This document shows, in pieces, positions 7,612 through 14,159 of a stretch of DNA of 14,159 nt; the first letter of the stretch is position 1; the number at the start of each line of letters is the position of its first letter. A program made the position numbers and the translations under genes. This DNA comes from an uncultured Porphyromonadaceae bacterium (GTDB lineage: Bacteria; Bacteroidota; Bacteroidia; Bacteroidales; Muribaculaceae), in assembly GCA_900546835.1 (NCBI GenBank), contig UREH01000048.1:1-14159 (forward strand), given 5' to 3'. Below the pieces are notes generated by a model that was not told where the DNA came from, searched no databases, and was given only the letters and a program-made list of their open reading frames with translations.

Positions 7612-9738
7612 ATGGCTAAAATCGACGAACATTTAAAATACACCCGCAATATCGGCATCATGGCTCACATCGACGCCGGTAAAACCACCACATCGGAGCG
7701 TATCCTGTTCTACACCGGTCTTACCCACAAAATCGGTGAGGTTCACGACGGCGCCGCCACGATGGACTGGATGGAGCAGGAGCAGGAGCGTGGTATCACA
7801 ATCACCTCCGCCGCCACCACCACTTTCTGGAAATATGCGGGCGACAAATTCAAAATCAACCTGATTGACACTCCGGGACACGTTGACTTCACCGTTGAGG
7901 TGGAGCGTTCGCTCCGCGTGCTCGACGGCGCCGTGGCTACGTTCTGTGCCGTAGGCGGCGTAGAGCCCCAGTCTGAGACCGTGTGGCGTCAGGCCGACAA
8001 ATACAACGTGCCCCGTATCGGCTACGTCAACAAGATGGACCGATCCGGCGCAAACTTCTTCGAAGTATGCCGCCAGGTGAAGGACGTTCTGGGCGCAAAT
8101 CCCTGCCCCATCCAGGTGCCCATCGGCGCCGAGGAGACCTTCAAGGGTCTGGTCGACCTCATCACCATGAAGGCTATCTTCTGGCACGACGAGACCATGG
8201 GTGCCGAATATTCCGTAGAGGAAATCCCCGCCAGCATGCTTGCAGAGTGCGAGGAGTGGCGCGACAAGATGCTTGAGAAAATCGCCGAGTACGACGACTC
8301 CCTCATGGAGAAATATTTCGACGACCCCTCCACCATCACCGAAGAGGAAATCCGCCGCGCCCTGCGCGCCGCCACCCTCAAGATGGACATCGTGCCCATG
8401 ACCTGCGGCTCCTCGTTCAAGAACAAGGGCGTGCAGTGCCTGCTCGACAACGTCTGCGCATATCTCCCCTCGCCCCTCGACGCCGGCGCCGTTGAAGGTC
8501 ACGCCATCGACGACCCCGACAAAATCGAGACCCGCGAGCCGTCGTCGGAAGCCCCGATGTGTGCTTTGGCCTTCAAGATCGCTACCGACCCCTATGTAGG
8601 CCGTCTCACCTTCTTCCGCGTTTATTCCGGCGACGTGGTTGCCGGCAGCTATGTGCTCAACGCACGCAGCGACAAGAAGGAGCGCGTCAGCCGTCTGTTC
8701 CAGATGCACTCCAACAAGCAGAACCCCATGGAGAAAATCGGCTGCGGCGATATCGGCGCAGGCGTAGGCTTCAAGGATATCCGCACCGGCGACACCCTCT
8801 GCGACGAGAACCATCCCATTGTGCTCGAAGCTATGGAATTCCCCGATCCCGTGATCGGTATCGCCGTTGAGCCCAAGACCCAGAAAGACCTCGACAAGCT
8901 TGGCGTAGGTCTGCAGAAGCTCGCCGAGGAGGACCCCACTTTCCGCGTGGAGACCAACGAGGAAACCGGCCAGACCGTTATCTCCGGTATGGGCGAACTT
9001 CACCTCGACATCATCATCGACCGCCTCAAGCGCGAGTTCAAGGTAGAATGCAACCAGGGTCAGCCCCAGGTTACCTACAAGGAAGCCATCACCCAGCCCG
9101 TCGAGCTTCGCGAAGTATTCAAGAAGCAGACCGGTGGCCGCGGTAAGTTCGCCGACATCATCGTTCGCGTAGAGCCCGTCGACGAAGGTTTCGAAGGCTC
9201 GCTCCAGTTTGTCGACGAGGTAAAGGGCGGCAACATTCCCAAGGAATTCATCCCCGCTATCCAGAAGGGCTTCACCAACGCCATGAAGAACGGCGTGCTC
9301 GCCGGCTACCCCGTCGAGAAGCTCAAGGTTACCGTAATCGACGGCTCGTTCCACCCGGTCGACTCCGACCAGCTCTCCTTCGAGCTCTGCGCCATCCAGG
9401 CCTTCAAGAAGGCTTCGGAAAAGGCCGGTCCCGTGCTCATGGAGCCCATCATGAAAATCGAGGTTGTAACCCCCGAGGAAAGCATGGGCGACGTGATCTC
9501 CGACCTCAACAAGCGTCGCGGTCAGGTGGAAGGCATGGAGACATCGCGCAGCGGTGCCCGCGTCGTAAAGGCTCAGGCTCCTCTTGCCGAGATGTTCGGC
9601 TATGTAACCGCCCTCCGTACCATCACTTCCGGTCGCGCTACCTCCACGATGACCTTCTCCCACTACGCCGAGGTTTCCTCGTCGATTGCCAAGAAGGTGC
9701 TCACCGACTGCCAGGGCCGCGTAGACCTCGTGAAATAA
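7612..9738 (+). CDS. fusA: Elongation factor G
   Basis: A 708-residue cytosolic translational GTPase that moves tRNAs and mRNA after peptide-bond formation and, with ribosome recycling factor, splits ribosomes. The G domain has HIDAGKTT (19-26), RGITI (60-64, switch I), DTPGH (86-90, with the catalytic His90) and NKMD (140-143). Domains II-V follow at normal length, including [16 protein letters not shown] in domain IV and [20 protein letters not shown] near the C-terminus. Its place after rpsG marks it as the housekeeping EF-G rather than the second EF-G paralogue known in Bacteroides. No tuf follows it. Codon use is strongly biased: the codon-aligned antisense frame has almost no stops, so TTA, CTA and TCA are virtually absent, as expected for very high expression. 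Confidence 0.98.
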   Translation: MAKIDEHLKYTRNIGIMAHIDAGKTTTSERILFYTGLTHKIGEVHDGAATMDWMEQEQERGITITSAATTTFWKYAGDKFKINLIDTPGHVDFTVEVERSLRVLDGAVATFCAVGGVEPQSETVWRQADKYNVPRIGYVNKMDRSGANFFEVCRQVKDVLGANPCPIQVPIGAEETFKGLVDLITMKAIFWHDETMGAEYSVEEIPASMLAECEEWRDKMLEKIAEYDDSLMEKYFDDPSTITEEEIRRALRAATLKMDIVPMTCGSSFKNKGVQCLLDNVCAYLPSPLDAGAVEGHAIDDPDKIETREPSSEAPMCALAFKIATDPYVGRLTFFRVYSGDVVAGSYVLNARSDKKERVSRLFQMHSNKQNPMEKIGCGDIGAGVGFKDIRTGDTLCDENHPIVLEAMEFPDPVIGIAVEPKTQKDLDKLGVGLQKLAEEDPTFRVETNEETGQTVISGMGELHLDIIIDRLKREFKVECNQGQPQVTYKEAITQPVELREVFKKQTGGRGKFADIIVRVEPVDEGFEGSLQFVDEVKGGNIPKEFIPAIQKGFTNAMKNGVLAGYPVEKLKVTVIDGSFHPVDSDQLSFELCAIQAFKKASEKAGPVLMEPIMKIEVVTPEESMGDVISDLNKRRGQVEGMETSRSGARVVKAQAPLAEMFGYVTALRTITSGRATSTMTFSHYAEVSSSIAKKVLTDCQGRVDLVK

Positions 9739-9744
9739 CAAAGC

Positions 9745-9790
9745 AACCACTCCTCGCCCCGGGGCGTCATGCCCCGGGGCTCATGTGGTT
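9745..9790 (+). promoter_or_regulatory. Large GC-rich hairpin between fusA and rpsJ
   Basis: AACCAC (9745-9750) pairs with GTGGTT (9785-9790). Inside, two copies of the self-complementary ten-mer GCCCCGGGGC (9756-9765 and 9771-9780) pair across a GTCAT loop. The result is a 6-bp outer and a 10-bp inner stem. It begins 6 nt after the fusA stop and has no U-run behind it. It could be a leader element for the S10 genes, an RNA-processing or stability site, or a partial terminator. Confidence 0.6.
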
Positions 9791-9808
9791 GGAACGCATA
9801 TAAACCCT

Positions 9809-9822
9809 CTGCCGCCGGGCAG
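9809..9822 (+). promoter_or_regulatory. Second small hairpin in the rpsJ leader
   Basis: CTGCC and GGCAG form a 5-bp stem with a GCCG loop, 18 nt after the large hairpin. With it, this fills the first half of the 148-bp gap before rpsJ; the second half is AT-rich and unstructured. No TAnnTTTG promoter was found in the gap, so rpsJ is probably read from upstream. Confidence 0.35.
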
Positions 9823-9886
9823 CTTATGATTCTTGACCGCGCGGCAACGTTCAAACTCAAATCAATTTAATTTTTCTCAACTCAAA

Positions 9887-10192
9887 ATGAGCCAGAAAAT
9901 CAGAATCAAACTGAAATCCTACGACCACAATCTCGTCGACAAGTCGGCCGAAAAGATTGTGAAGACCGTGAAATCCACCGGCGCCGTGATTAGCGGACCC
10001 ATTCCCCTGCCCACCCACAAGCGCATCTTCACCGTTAACCGCTCGACCTTCGTCAACAAGAAATCGCGCGAGCAGTTCCAGCTCTCGAGCTACAAGCGTC
10101 TGATCGACATCTACAACTCGACCGCCAAGACCATCGACGCTCTGATGAAGCTCGAACTCCCCTCGGGTGTGGAAGTTGAAATCAAGGTCTGA
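9887..10192 (+). CDS. rpsJ: 30S ribosomal protein S10
   Basis: A 101-residue small-subunit head protein that in many bacteria also binds NusB in transcription antitermination. It shows the family sequence [22 protein letters not shown] (4-25), the motif [28 protein letters not shown] (37-64) and the C-terminal [12 protein letters not shown]. The frame is open from 9833, but homology begins at [11 protein letters not shown], so the ATG at 9887 was chosen; the bases before it are A-rich. It is the first gene of the S10 part of the cluster and follows the hairpin-bearing gap after fusA. Confidence 0.97.
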   Translation: MSQKIRIKLKSYDHNLVDKSAEKIVKTVKSTGAVISGPIPLPTHKRIFTVNRSTFVNKKSREQFQLSSYKRLIDIYNSTAKTIDALMKLELPSGVEVEIKV

Positions 10193-10235
10193 TAACTCCC
10201 GAAAGATTTCAGTCCAACATTACAAAGAAAACAGC

Positions 10236-10262
10236 CGGGCATGCCCCTGGGGCCTCTGCCCG
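10236..10262 (+). promoter_or_regulatory. GC-rich hairpin in the rplC leader
   Basis: CGGGCA (10236-10241) pairs with TGCCCG (10257-10262). The inside folds as GCCC/GGGC (10243-10246 and 10250-10253). Its core (10240-10258) resembles the core of the hairpin before rpsJ (9768-9785), with one extra T in the centre, and both are followed within about 15 nt by GCATA. It lies 35 nt before the rplC start. It is a candidate regulatory RNA or processing site; function is inferred. Confidence 0.5.
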
Positions 10263-10297
10263 ACCCGCATAAATCAATATTCAAACTAACTACAGAA

Positions 10298-10915
10298 ATG
10301 CCAGGATTATTAGGAAAGAAAATCGGAATGACATCCGTTTTCAGTGCCGACGGCCGCAACGTGCCGTGCACTGTTATCGAAGTAGGTCCTTGTGTGGTTA
10401 CTCAGGTCAAGACTGTTGAGACCGACGGCTACAACGCCCTGCAGCTTGGTTTTGAGGAGCAGAAAGAAAAGCACTGCACTCAGCCCATGGCCGGTCACTT
10501 CAAGAAAGCCAACACCACCCCCAAGCGCCACTTGGCCGAGTTCAAAGGTTTCGAAGGCGAGTTCAAGCTCGGCGATGTAATCGACGTAAACCTCTTCACC
10601 GAGAACGACTTCGTCGACATCGTCGGAACCTCGAAAGGTAAAGGCTTCCAGGGTGTGGTTAAACGCCACGGCTTCGGTGGTGTAGGCCAGAGCACACACG
10701 GCCAGCACAACCGCCTGCGTGCCCCCGGTTCGATTGGCGCCTGCTCCTACCCCGCCAAGGTGTTCAAGGGAATGCGCATGGCCGGCCAGATGGGCAACGA
10801 GCGCGTCACCATCCAGAACCTCAAGGTAGTGAAGGTGATCCCCGAACACAACGTGATGATGATCAAGGGTTCAATCCCCGGAAGTAAAGGTTCAATCGTA
10901 ATGATAGAGAAATAA
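10298..10915 (+). CDS. rplC: 50S ribosomal protein L3
   Basis: A 205-residue early-assembly protein of the large subunit whose long loop reaches the peptidyl-transferase centre. It starts [19 protein letters not shown] and contains [19 protein letters not shown] (110-128) and [19 protein letters not shown], with Gln164 at the site methylated by PrmB in E. coli. The frame is open from 10241, but those extra 19 codons fall in the leader hairpin and match nothing in the family, so the ATG at 10298 is used. It overlaps rplD by one base (TAATG), suggesting coupled translation. Confidence 0.97.
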   Translation: MPGLLGKKIGMTSVFSADGRNVPCTVIEVGPCVVTQVKTVETDGYNALQLGFEEQKEKHCTQPMAGHFKKANTTPKRHLAEFKGFEGEFKLGDVIDVNLFTENDFVDIVGTSKGKGFQGVVKRHGFGGVGQSTHGQHNRLRAPGSIGACSYPAKVFKGMRMAGQMGNERVTIQNLKVVKVIPEHNVMMIKGSIPGSKGSIVMIEK

Positions 10916-11535
10916 TGGAACTCGCAATCTACAACATAAAAGGAGAAGACACCGGCCGCAAAGCAGTGCTTAACGACGCCGTCTTTGCCATCGACGCCAA
11001 CGAGCACGCCGTTTATCTCGATGTTAAGCAGTATCTCGCCAACCAGCGTCAGGGCACACACAAATCGAAAGAGCGCAGCGAAGTTTCCGGCTCTACCCGT
11101 AAGCTCCACAAGCAGAAAGGTGGCGGCGGAAGCCGTATCGGCGACATCAACTCGCCCGTGCTCGTAGGCGGCGGTCGTGTGTTCGGTCCCCGTCCCCGCG
11201 ACTATCGCTTCAAACTCAATAAGAAACTCAAGCAGCTGGCACGTAAGTCCGTGCTCAGCGCCAAGGCCCAGGACAACCAGATCGTAGTTGTCGAGGACTT
11301 CACTTTCGAAGCTCCCAAGACAAAGGATTTCGTAGCCCTCACCAAGAATCTCAAGCTCGAAGGCCAGAAGCTCCTGCTCCTGCTCAAGGGCGTTGACAAG
11401 AACGTATACCTGTCGGCCCGCAACGTGCCCGACACCAAGGTGATGACCGCCTCCGACGTCAACACTTACGCTCTTCTCAACAACAACGCCATCGTGCTCA
11501 CCGAGAGCGGCCTTGAAGTTATCAATAACCTTTAA
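10915..11535 (+). CDS. rplD: 50S ribosomal protein L4
   Basis: A 206-residue protein whose extended loop lines the peptide exit tunnel; in E. coli it also represses the S10 operon. The tunnel loop is visible as [35 protein letters not shown] (63-97), and the globular part ends with the usual [21 protein letters not shown]. Length is normal. The start codon overlaps the rplC stop, so ribosomes probably reinitiate. The gap to rplW is 21 bp. Confidence 0.97.
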   Translation: MELAIYNIKGEDTGRKAVLNDAVFAIDANEHAVYLDVKQYLANQRQGTHKSKERSEVSGSTRKLHKQKGGGGSRIGDINSPVLVGGGRVFGPRPRDYRFKLNKKLKQLARKSVLSAKAQDNQIVVVEDFTFEAPKTKDFVALTKNLKLEGQKLLLLLKGVDKNVYLSARNVPDTKVMTASDVNTYALLNNNAIVLTESGLEVINNL

Positions 11536-11539
11536 ACCG

Positions 11540-11546
11540 TAGGAGG
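11540..11546 (+). promoter_or_regulatory. Strong Shine-Dalgarno site before rplW
   Basis: TAGGAGG is complementary to the 3' end of 16S rRNA and lies 10 nt before the rplW ATG. No other gene inside the ribosomal cluster has such a site; the rest have A-rich or unremarkable upstream bases, as usual for Bacteroidota, where the anti-SD is normally masked. Confidence 0.7.
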
Positions 11547-11556
11547 AAACAGAAAG

Positions 11557-11847
11557 ATGGAATTCATTATCGAACCGATCGTAACCGAAGCTGCTACCCA
11601 GCTCACCGAGAAGCTCAACCGCTACACCTTCCGTGTTTCGCCCGAAGCCAACAAATTCCAGATCAAGGATATGGTTGAAAAGCTCTACGGCGTCAAGGTC
11701 CTCAACGTGAACACTCTGATCGTTCGCGGCAAAAACAAATCCCGCTACACCAAGAGCGGCCTGCTCCGCGGCAAGACAAACCGCTGGAAAAAGGCTTTCG
11801 TAACTGTTGGTGAAGGCGAAACTATCGACTTTTACAGCAACATCTGA
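11557..11847 (+). CDS. rplW: 50S ribosomal protein L23
   Basis: A 96-residue protein at the exit-tunnel mouth, the docking site for trigger factor and SRP. It shows the family start IIEPIVTEAATQLTEKLNRYTFRVSPEANKFQIKDMVEKLYGVKVLNVNTLIVRGK and an R/K-rich tail region (GLLRGKTNRWKKAFVTV). Length is normal. It is the one gene of this cluster with a full AGGAGG upstream. It ends 12 bp before rplB. Confidence 0.97.
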   Translation: MEFIIEPIVTEAATQLTEKLNRYTFRVSPEANKFQIKDMVEKLYGVKVLNVNTLIVRGKNKSRYTKSGLLRGKTNRWKKAFVTVGEGETIDFYSNI

Positions 11848-11859
11848 TAAAGAACAATA

Positions 11860-12687
11860 ATGGCAGTAAGAAAATTCAAGCCCACCACACCGGGGCAGCG
11901 ACACAAAGTTATTGGCGTCTTCAAAGGAGCGATCACTGCTAAAGCGCCAGAGAAATCTCTTACAGTCGGTAAAAAAAGCACCGGAGGTCGTAACTCCGAA
12001 GGCCACCTCACCACTCGCTACCTTGGTGGCGGCCACAAGCGCAAATACCGTTTGATTGACTTTAAGAGAACCAAATACGGTGTGCCCGCCGTTGTAAAGA
12101 GCATCGAATACGATCCCAACCGTTCGGCTCGTATCGCCCTGCTCTACTACGTCGACGGTGCCAAAGCCTATATCATTGCACCCAACGGCCTTGAGGTCGG
12201 TGCCACTGTGGTAAGCGGCCCCGACGCAGCTCCCGAAGTGGGCAACGCTCTTCCCCTGGGCAAAATCCCCGTGGGTACCGTTATCCACAACATCGAGCTT
12301 CGCCCCGGTCAGGGAGCCTTCATGGCTCGCTCGGCCGGCACATTCGCCCAGCTCGTATCGCGCGAGGGCGACTATGCGATTGTCAAGCTCCCCTCAGGTG
12401 AAACCCGCAAAATCCTTGCAGCCTGCATGGCCACCATCGGCGTGGTAGGCAACTCCGAGCATTCGCTCGAGCGCTCCGGTAAAGCCGGCCGCTCCCGCTG
12501 GCTCGGCCGTCGCCCCCACAACCGCGGCGTTGTCATGAACCCTGTAGACCACCCCATGGGCGGTGGCGAAGGTCGCGCTTCCGGCGGTCATCCCCGTTCG
12601 CGCAAGGGTCTGTACTCGAAAGGTCTCAAGACTCGCTCGCCGAAGAAGACCTCCTCGAAGTATATCATCGAGAGAAGAAAGAAGTAA
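11860..12687 (+). CDS. rplB: 50S ribosomal protein L2
   Basis: A 275-residue large-subunit protein required for subunit joining and peptidyl-transferase function. It has the N-terminal [11 protein letters not shown], the RNA-binding middle ([25 protein letters not shown], 84-108) and the highly conserved C-terminal [19 protein letters not shown] (227-245), including His231, which corresponds to the functionally important histidine of E. coli L2. The basic C-terminus ends [10 protein letters not shown]. Complete and normal in length; short gaps on both sides (12 and 36 bp). Confidence 0.98.
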   Translation: MAVRKFKPTTPGQRHKVIGVFKGAITAKAPEKSLTVGKKSTGGRNSEGHLTTRYLGGGHKRKYRLIDFKRTKYGVPAVVKSIEYDPNRSARIALLYYVDGAKAYIIAPNGLEVGATVVSGPDAAPEVGNALPLGKIPVGTVIHNIELRPGQGAFMARSAGTFAQLVSREGDYAIVKLPSGETRKILAACMATIGVVGNSEHSLERSGKAGRSRWLGRRPHNRGVVMNPVDHPMGGGEGRASGGHPRSRKGLYSKGLKTRSPKKTSSKYIIERRKK

Positions 12688-12723
12688 ACTCGTAAGTTTC
12701 ACAGCCACTAATTGACATTCACA

Positions 12724-12993
12724 ATGAGTCGTTCATTAAAAAAAGGCCCTTTCATCAGCGTTAAACTTGAAAAGAAAGTGAATGCTATGGAGCAGAGCGG
12801 CAAGAAATCGGTTATCAAAACCTGGAGCCGCGCCTCTATGATCGCCCCCGAATTCGTGGGCCACACTTTCGCTGTTCACAACGGCAACAAGTTTATCCCT
12901 GTCTACGTGACCGAAAATATGGTAGGACACAAGCTTGGCGAGTTCGCTCCCACGCGCACCTTCCGCGGCCACGCCGGCAACAAGAAAAAATAA
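12724..12993 (+). CDS. rpsS: 30S ribosomal protein S19
   Basis: An 89-residue protein of the small-subunit head that contacts S13 and the A-site tRNA/intersubunit bridge. The sequence [74 protein letters not shown] is a full family match. The frame opens at 12712, but homology starts at [10 protein letters not shown], so the ATG at 12724 was chosen. It sits in the standard rplB-rpsS-rplV order. Confidence 0.97.
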   Translation: MSRSLKKGPFISVKLEKKVNAMEQSGKKSVIKTWSRASMIAPEFVGHTFAVHNGNKFIPVYVTENMVGHKLGEFAPTRTFRGHAGNKKK

Positions 12994-13051
12994 TTTGCCG
13001 GGCCGACGCTTTAATTATTAATTTCCAAGCAAACAATTACCACAGAATAAA

Positions 13052-13465
13052 ATGGGTGTAAGAAAAAAGAACTCAGCTCAGGCACGTAAGGAAGCCCTGC
13101 GCACGCAGAGCTTTGCCAAACTGACCAACATCCCCACCTCGCCCCGCAAGATGCGCCTCGTCGCCGACCTGGTGCGCGGCAAGGAGGTGTTCCGCGCCCT
13201 CGGTATCCTCAAATTCTCCAACAAAGAGGCTGCCGCACGCGTAGAAAAGCTGCTCCGCTCGGCTATTGCCAACTGGGAAGCCAAAAACGAGCGCAAAGCC
13301 GAAAACGGCGAACTCTATATCAGCACAATCTTCGTGGATTGCGCACCGATGCTCAAACGCCTCCGCCCCGCCCCCCAGGGCCGCGGCTACCGCATCCGCA
13401 AACGTGCCAACCACGTGACTCTGTTTGTTGATACCATCGATAAAGACACTAAAATTTCCGACTAA
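13052..13465 (+). CDS. rplV: 50S ribosomal protein L22
   Basis: A 137-residue protein that binds all 23S rRNA domains; its beta-hairpin reaches into the exit tunnel and is a site of macrolide-resistance mutations. Visible are [18 protein letters not shown] (29-46) and the hairpin [31 protein letters not shown] short basic N-terminal extension ([19 protein letters not shown]) precedes the usual start of homology. The 58-bp gap before it is AT-rich without clear structure. The stop lies 3 bp before the rpsC start. Confidence 0.97.
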   Translation: MGVRKKNSAQARKEALRTQSFAKLTNIPTSPRKMRLVADLVRGKEVFRALGILKFSNKEAAARVEKLLRSAIANWEAKNERKAENGELYISTIFVDCAPMLKRLRPAPQGRGYRIRKRANHVTLFVDTIDKDTKISD

Positions 13466-13468
13466 GAC

Positions 13469-14159
13469 ATGGGACAGAAAGTAAATCCGATTGCCAACCG
13501 CCTCGGCGTGATCCGTGGCTGGGACTCCAACTGGTTCGGAGGAAAAAAGTATGGCGAAACCCTGCTTGAAGACTCCAAACTGCGCAAGTATCTCAACGTC
13601 CGTCTTGCCAAGTCGAGCGTGTCGCGCATCGTAATCGAGCGCACCCTCAAGCTGATCACCATCACCGTATGCACTTCGCGCCCCGGCGTGATCATCGGCA
13701 AAGGTGGCGCCGAGGTCGACAAACTCAAGGAAGAACTCAAGAAAATCACCGACAAGGATGTTCAGATTAACATCTTCGAGGTAAAACGCCCCGAACTCGA
13801 CGCCCAGATCGTGGCCTCCACCATCGCACGTCAGATCGAAGGCAAAATTGCCTACCGCCGCGCAGTCAAGATGGCCATCGCAGCCACCATGCGCTCCGGC
13901 GCCGAAGGCATCAAGGTGCAGGTTTCCGGCCGTCTCAACGGCGCTGAAATCGCCCGCTCCGAAATGTTCAAGGAAGGCCGTACGCCCCTCCATACCCTGC
14001 GTGCCGACATCGACTACGCACTCGTAGAGGCCCACACCAAGGTAGGTGTACTCGGCGTGAAGGTATGGATCTGCCGTGGCGAAGTCTACGGCAAGCGCGA
14101 CCTTGCTCCCAACCTCACCGCAGCCAAGGACGTTCGCCCCGCAGGCGGCGACCGTGAGC
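13469..14159 (+). CDS. rpsC: 30S ribosomal protein S3 (partial, runs off the right edge)
   Basis: A small-subunit protein at the mRNA entry channel with helicase activity on mRNA. The 230 complete codons in the window begin [25 protein letters not shown], followed by the KH-type RNA-binding loop GVIIGKGG (73-80) and the C-terminal domain with [32 protein letters not shown]. The reading frame is open to the last base and no stop is seen, so only the C-terminal tail is missing. The ATG lies 3 bp after the rplV stop, indicating translational coupling. In other bacteria rplP follows. Confidence 0.97.
   Translation, partial: MGQKVNPIANRLGVIRGWDSNWFGGKKYGETLLEDSKLRKYLNVRLAKSSVSRIVIERTLKLITITVCTSRPGVIIGKGGAEVDKLKEELKKITDKDVQINIFEVKRPELDAQIVASTIARQIEGKIAYRRAVKMAIAATMRSGAEGIKVQVSGRLNGAEIARSEMFKEGRTPLHTLRADIDYALVEAHTKVGVLGVKVWICRGEVYGKRDLAPNLTAAKDVRPAGGDRE

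Noticed and set aside
7633..9750. A 705-codon open frame antisense to nearly all of fusA
   Set aside because: It is codon-aligned with fusA, so it exists only because the highly biased gene avoids TTA, CTA and TCA. The translation resembles no known family, and fusA is unmistakable on the other strand.
9739..9886. Missing tuf gene after fusA as an anomaly
   Set aside because: In Bacteroidota tuf usually lies elsewhere, near the secE-nusG-rplK region, so its absence here is ordinary.
10241..10297. Upstream ATG adding 19 residues to L3
   Set aside because: The segment lies in the leader hairpin and does not match L3 proteins; [10 protein letters not shown] is the family N-terminus.
10747..12288. 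A 513-codon antisense frame across rplC-rplD-rplW-rplB
   Set aside because: rplD, rplW and rplB happen to share one frame, and the same codon bias leaves the opposite frame open. No start signal or family resemblance is seen.

Overview
The window looks like chromosomal housekeeping DNA from a Bacteroidota member, most likely Bacteroidales and possibly Muribaculaceae-like because coding regions are GC-rich. Three signs support this. Two promoters fit the Bacteroidota pattern TTTG / about 20 bp / TAnnTTTG. Most start codons are preceded by A-rich sequence with no Shine-Dalgarno. The str and S10 ribosomal gene clusters are joined directly (rpsL-rpsG-fusA-rpsJ-rplC...) with no tuf gene between them. 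The family-level guess is inference.

Left part (1-5202, minus strand): three genes read leftward, apparently as one unit from a promoter at 5247-5279. The first is asd (aspartate-semialdehyde dehydrogenase). The second is a KefB/CPA2-type cation:proton antiporter with a large cytoplasmic tail. The third is a thiamine-diphosphate enzyme of the DXS family. The last two are atypical: the antiporter lacks the acidic residue expected in its ion-binding helix, and the DXS-like enzyme lacks the arginines expected to hold the substrate phosphate. A possible further minus-strand gene starts at the very left edge.

Middle (5298-6287, plus strand): a FemAB/GNAT-like acyltransferase of unknown substrate, divergent from asd. 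A strong hairpin lies in its last codons, and the rpsL promoter overlaps its stop codon.

Right part (6280-14159, plus strand): a near-consensus promoter, a leader of about 150 nt, then rpsL, rpsG, fusA, rpsJ, rplC, rplD, rplW, rplB, rpsS, rplV and the start of rpsC, which runs off the window. Together they make the ribosome decoding and assembly proteins S12, S7, S10, S19 and S3, the large-subunit proteins L3, L4, L23, L2 and L22, and elongation factor EF-G. The unusually long gaps (rpsL leader, rpsL-rpsG 201 bp, fusA-rpsJ 148 bp, rpsJ-rplC 105 bp) hold inverted repeats that may be autoregulatory RNA elements. rplW alone in this cluster has a full AGGAGG ribosome-binding site.

No tRNA, rRNA, CRISPR array, insertion sequence or phage gene was seen, and no gene-free stretch exceeds about 200 bp. 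I found no clearly new multi-gene system. The best leads are the two altered active sites and the candidate ribosomal leader structures.
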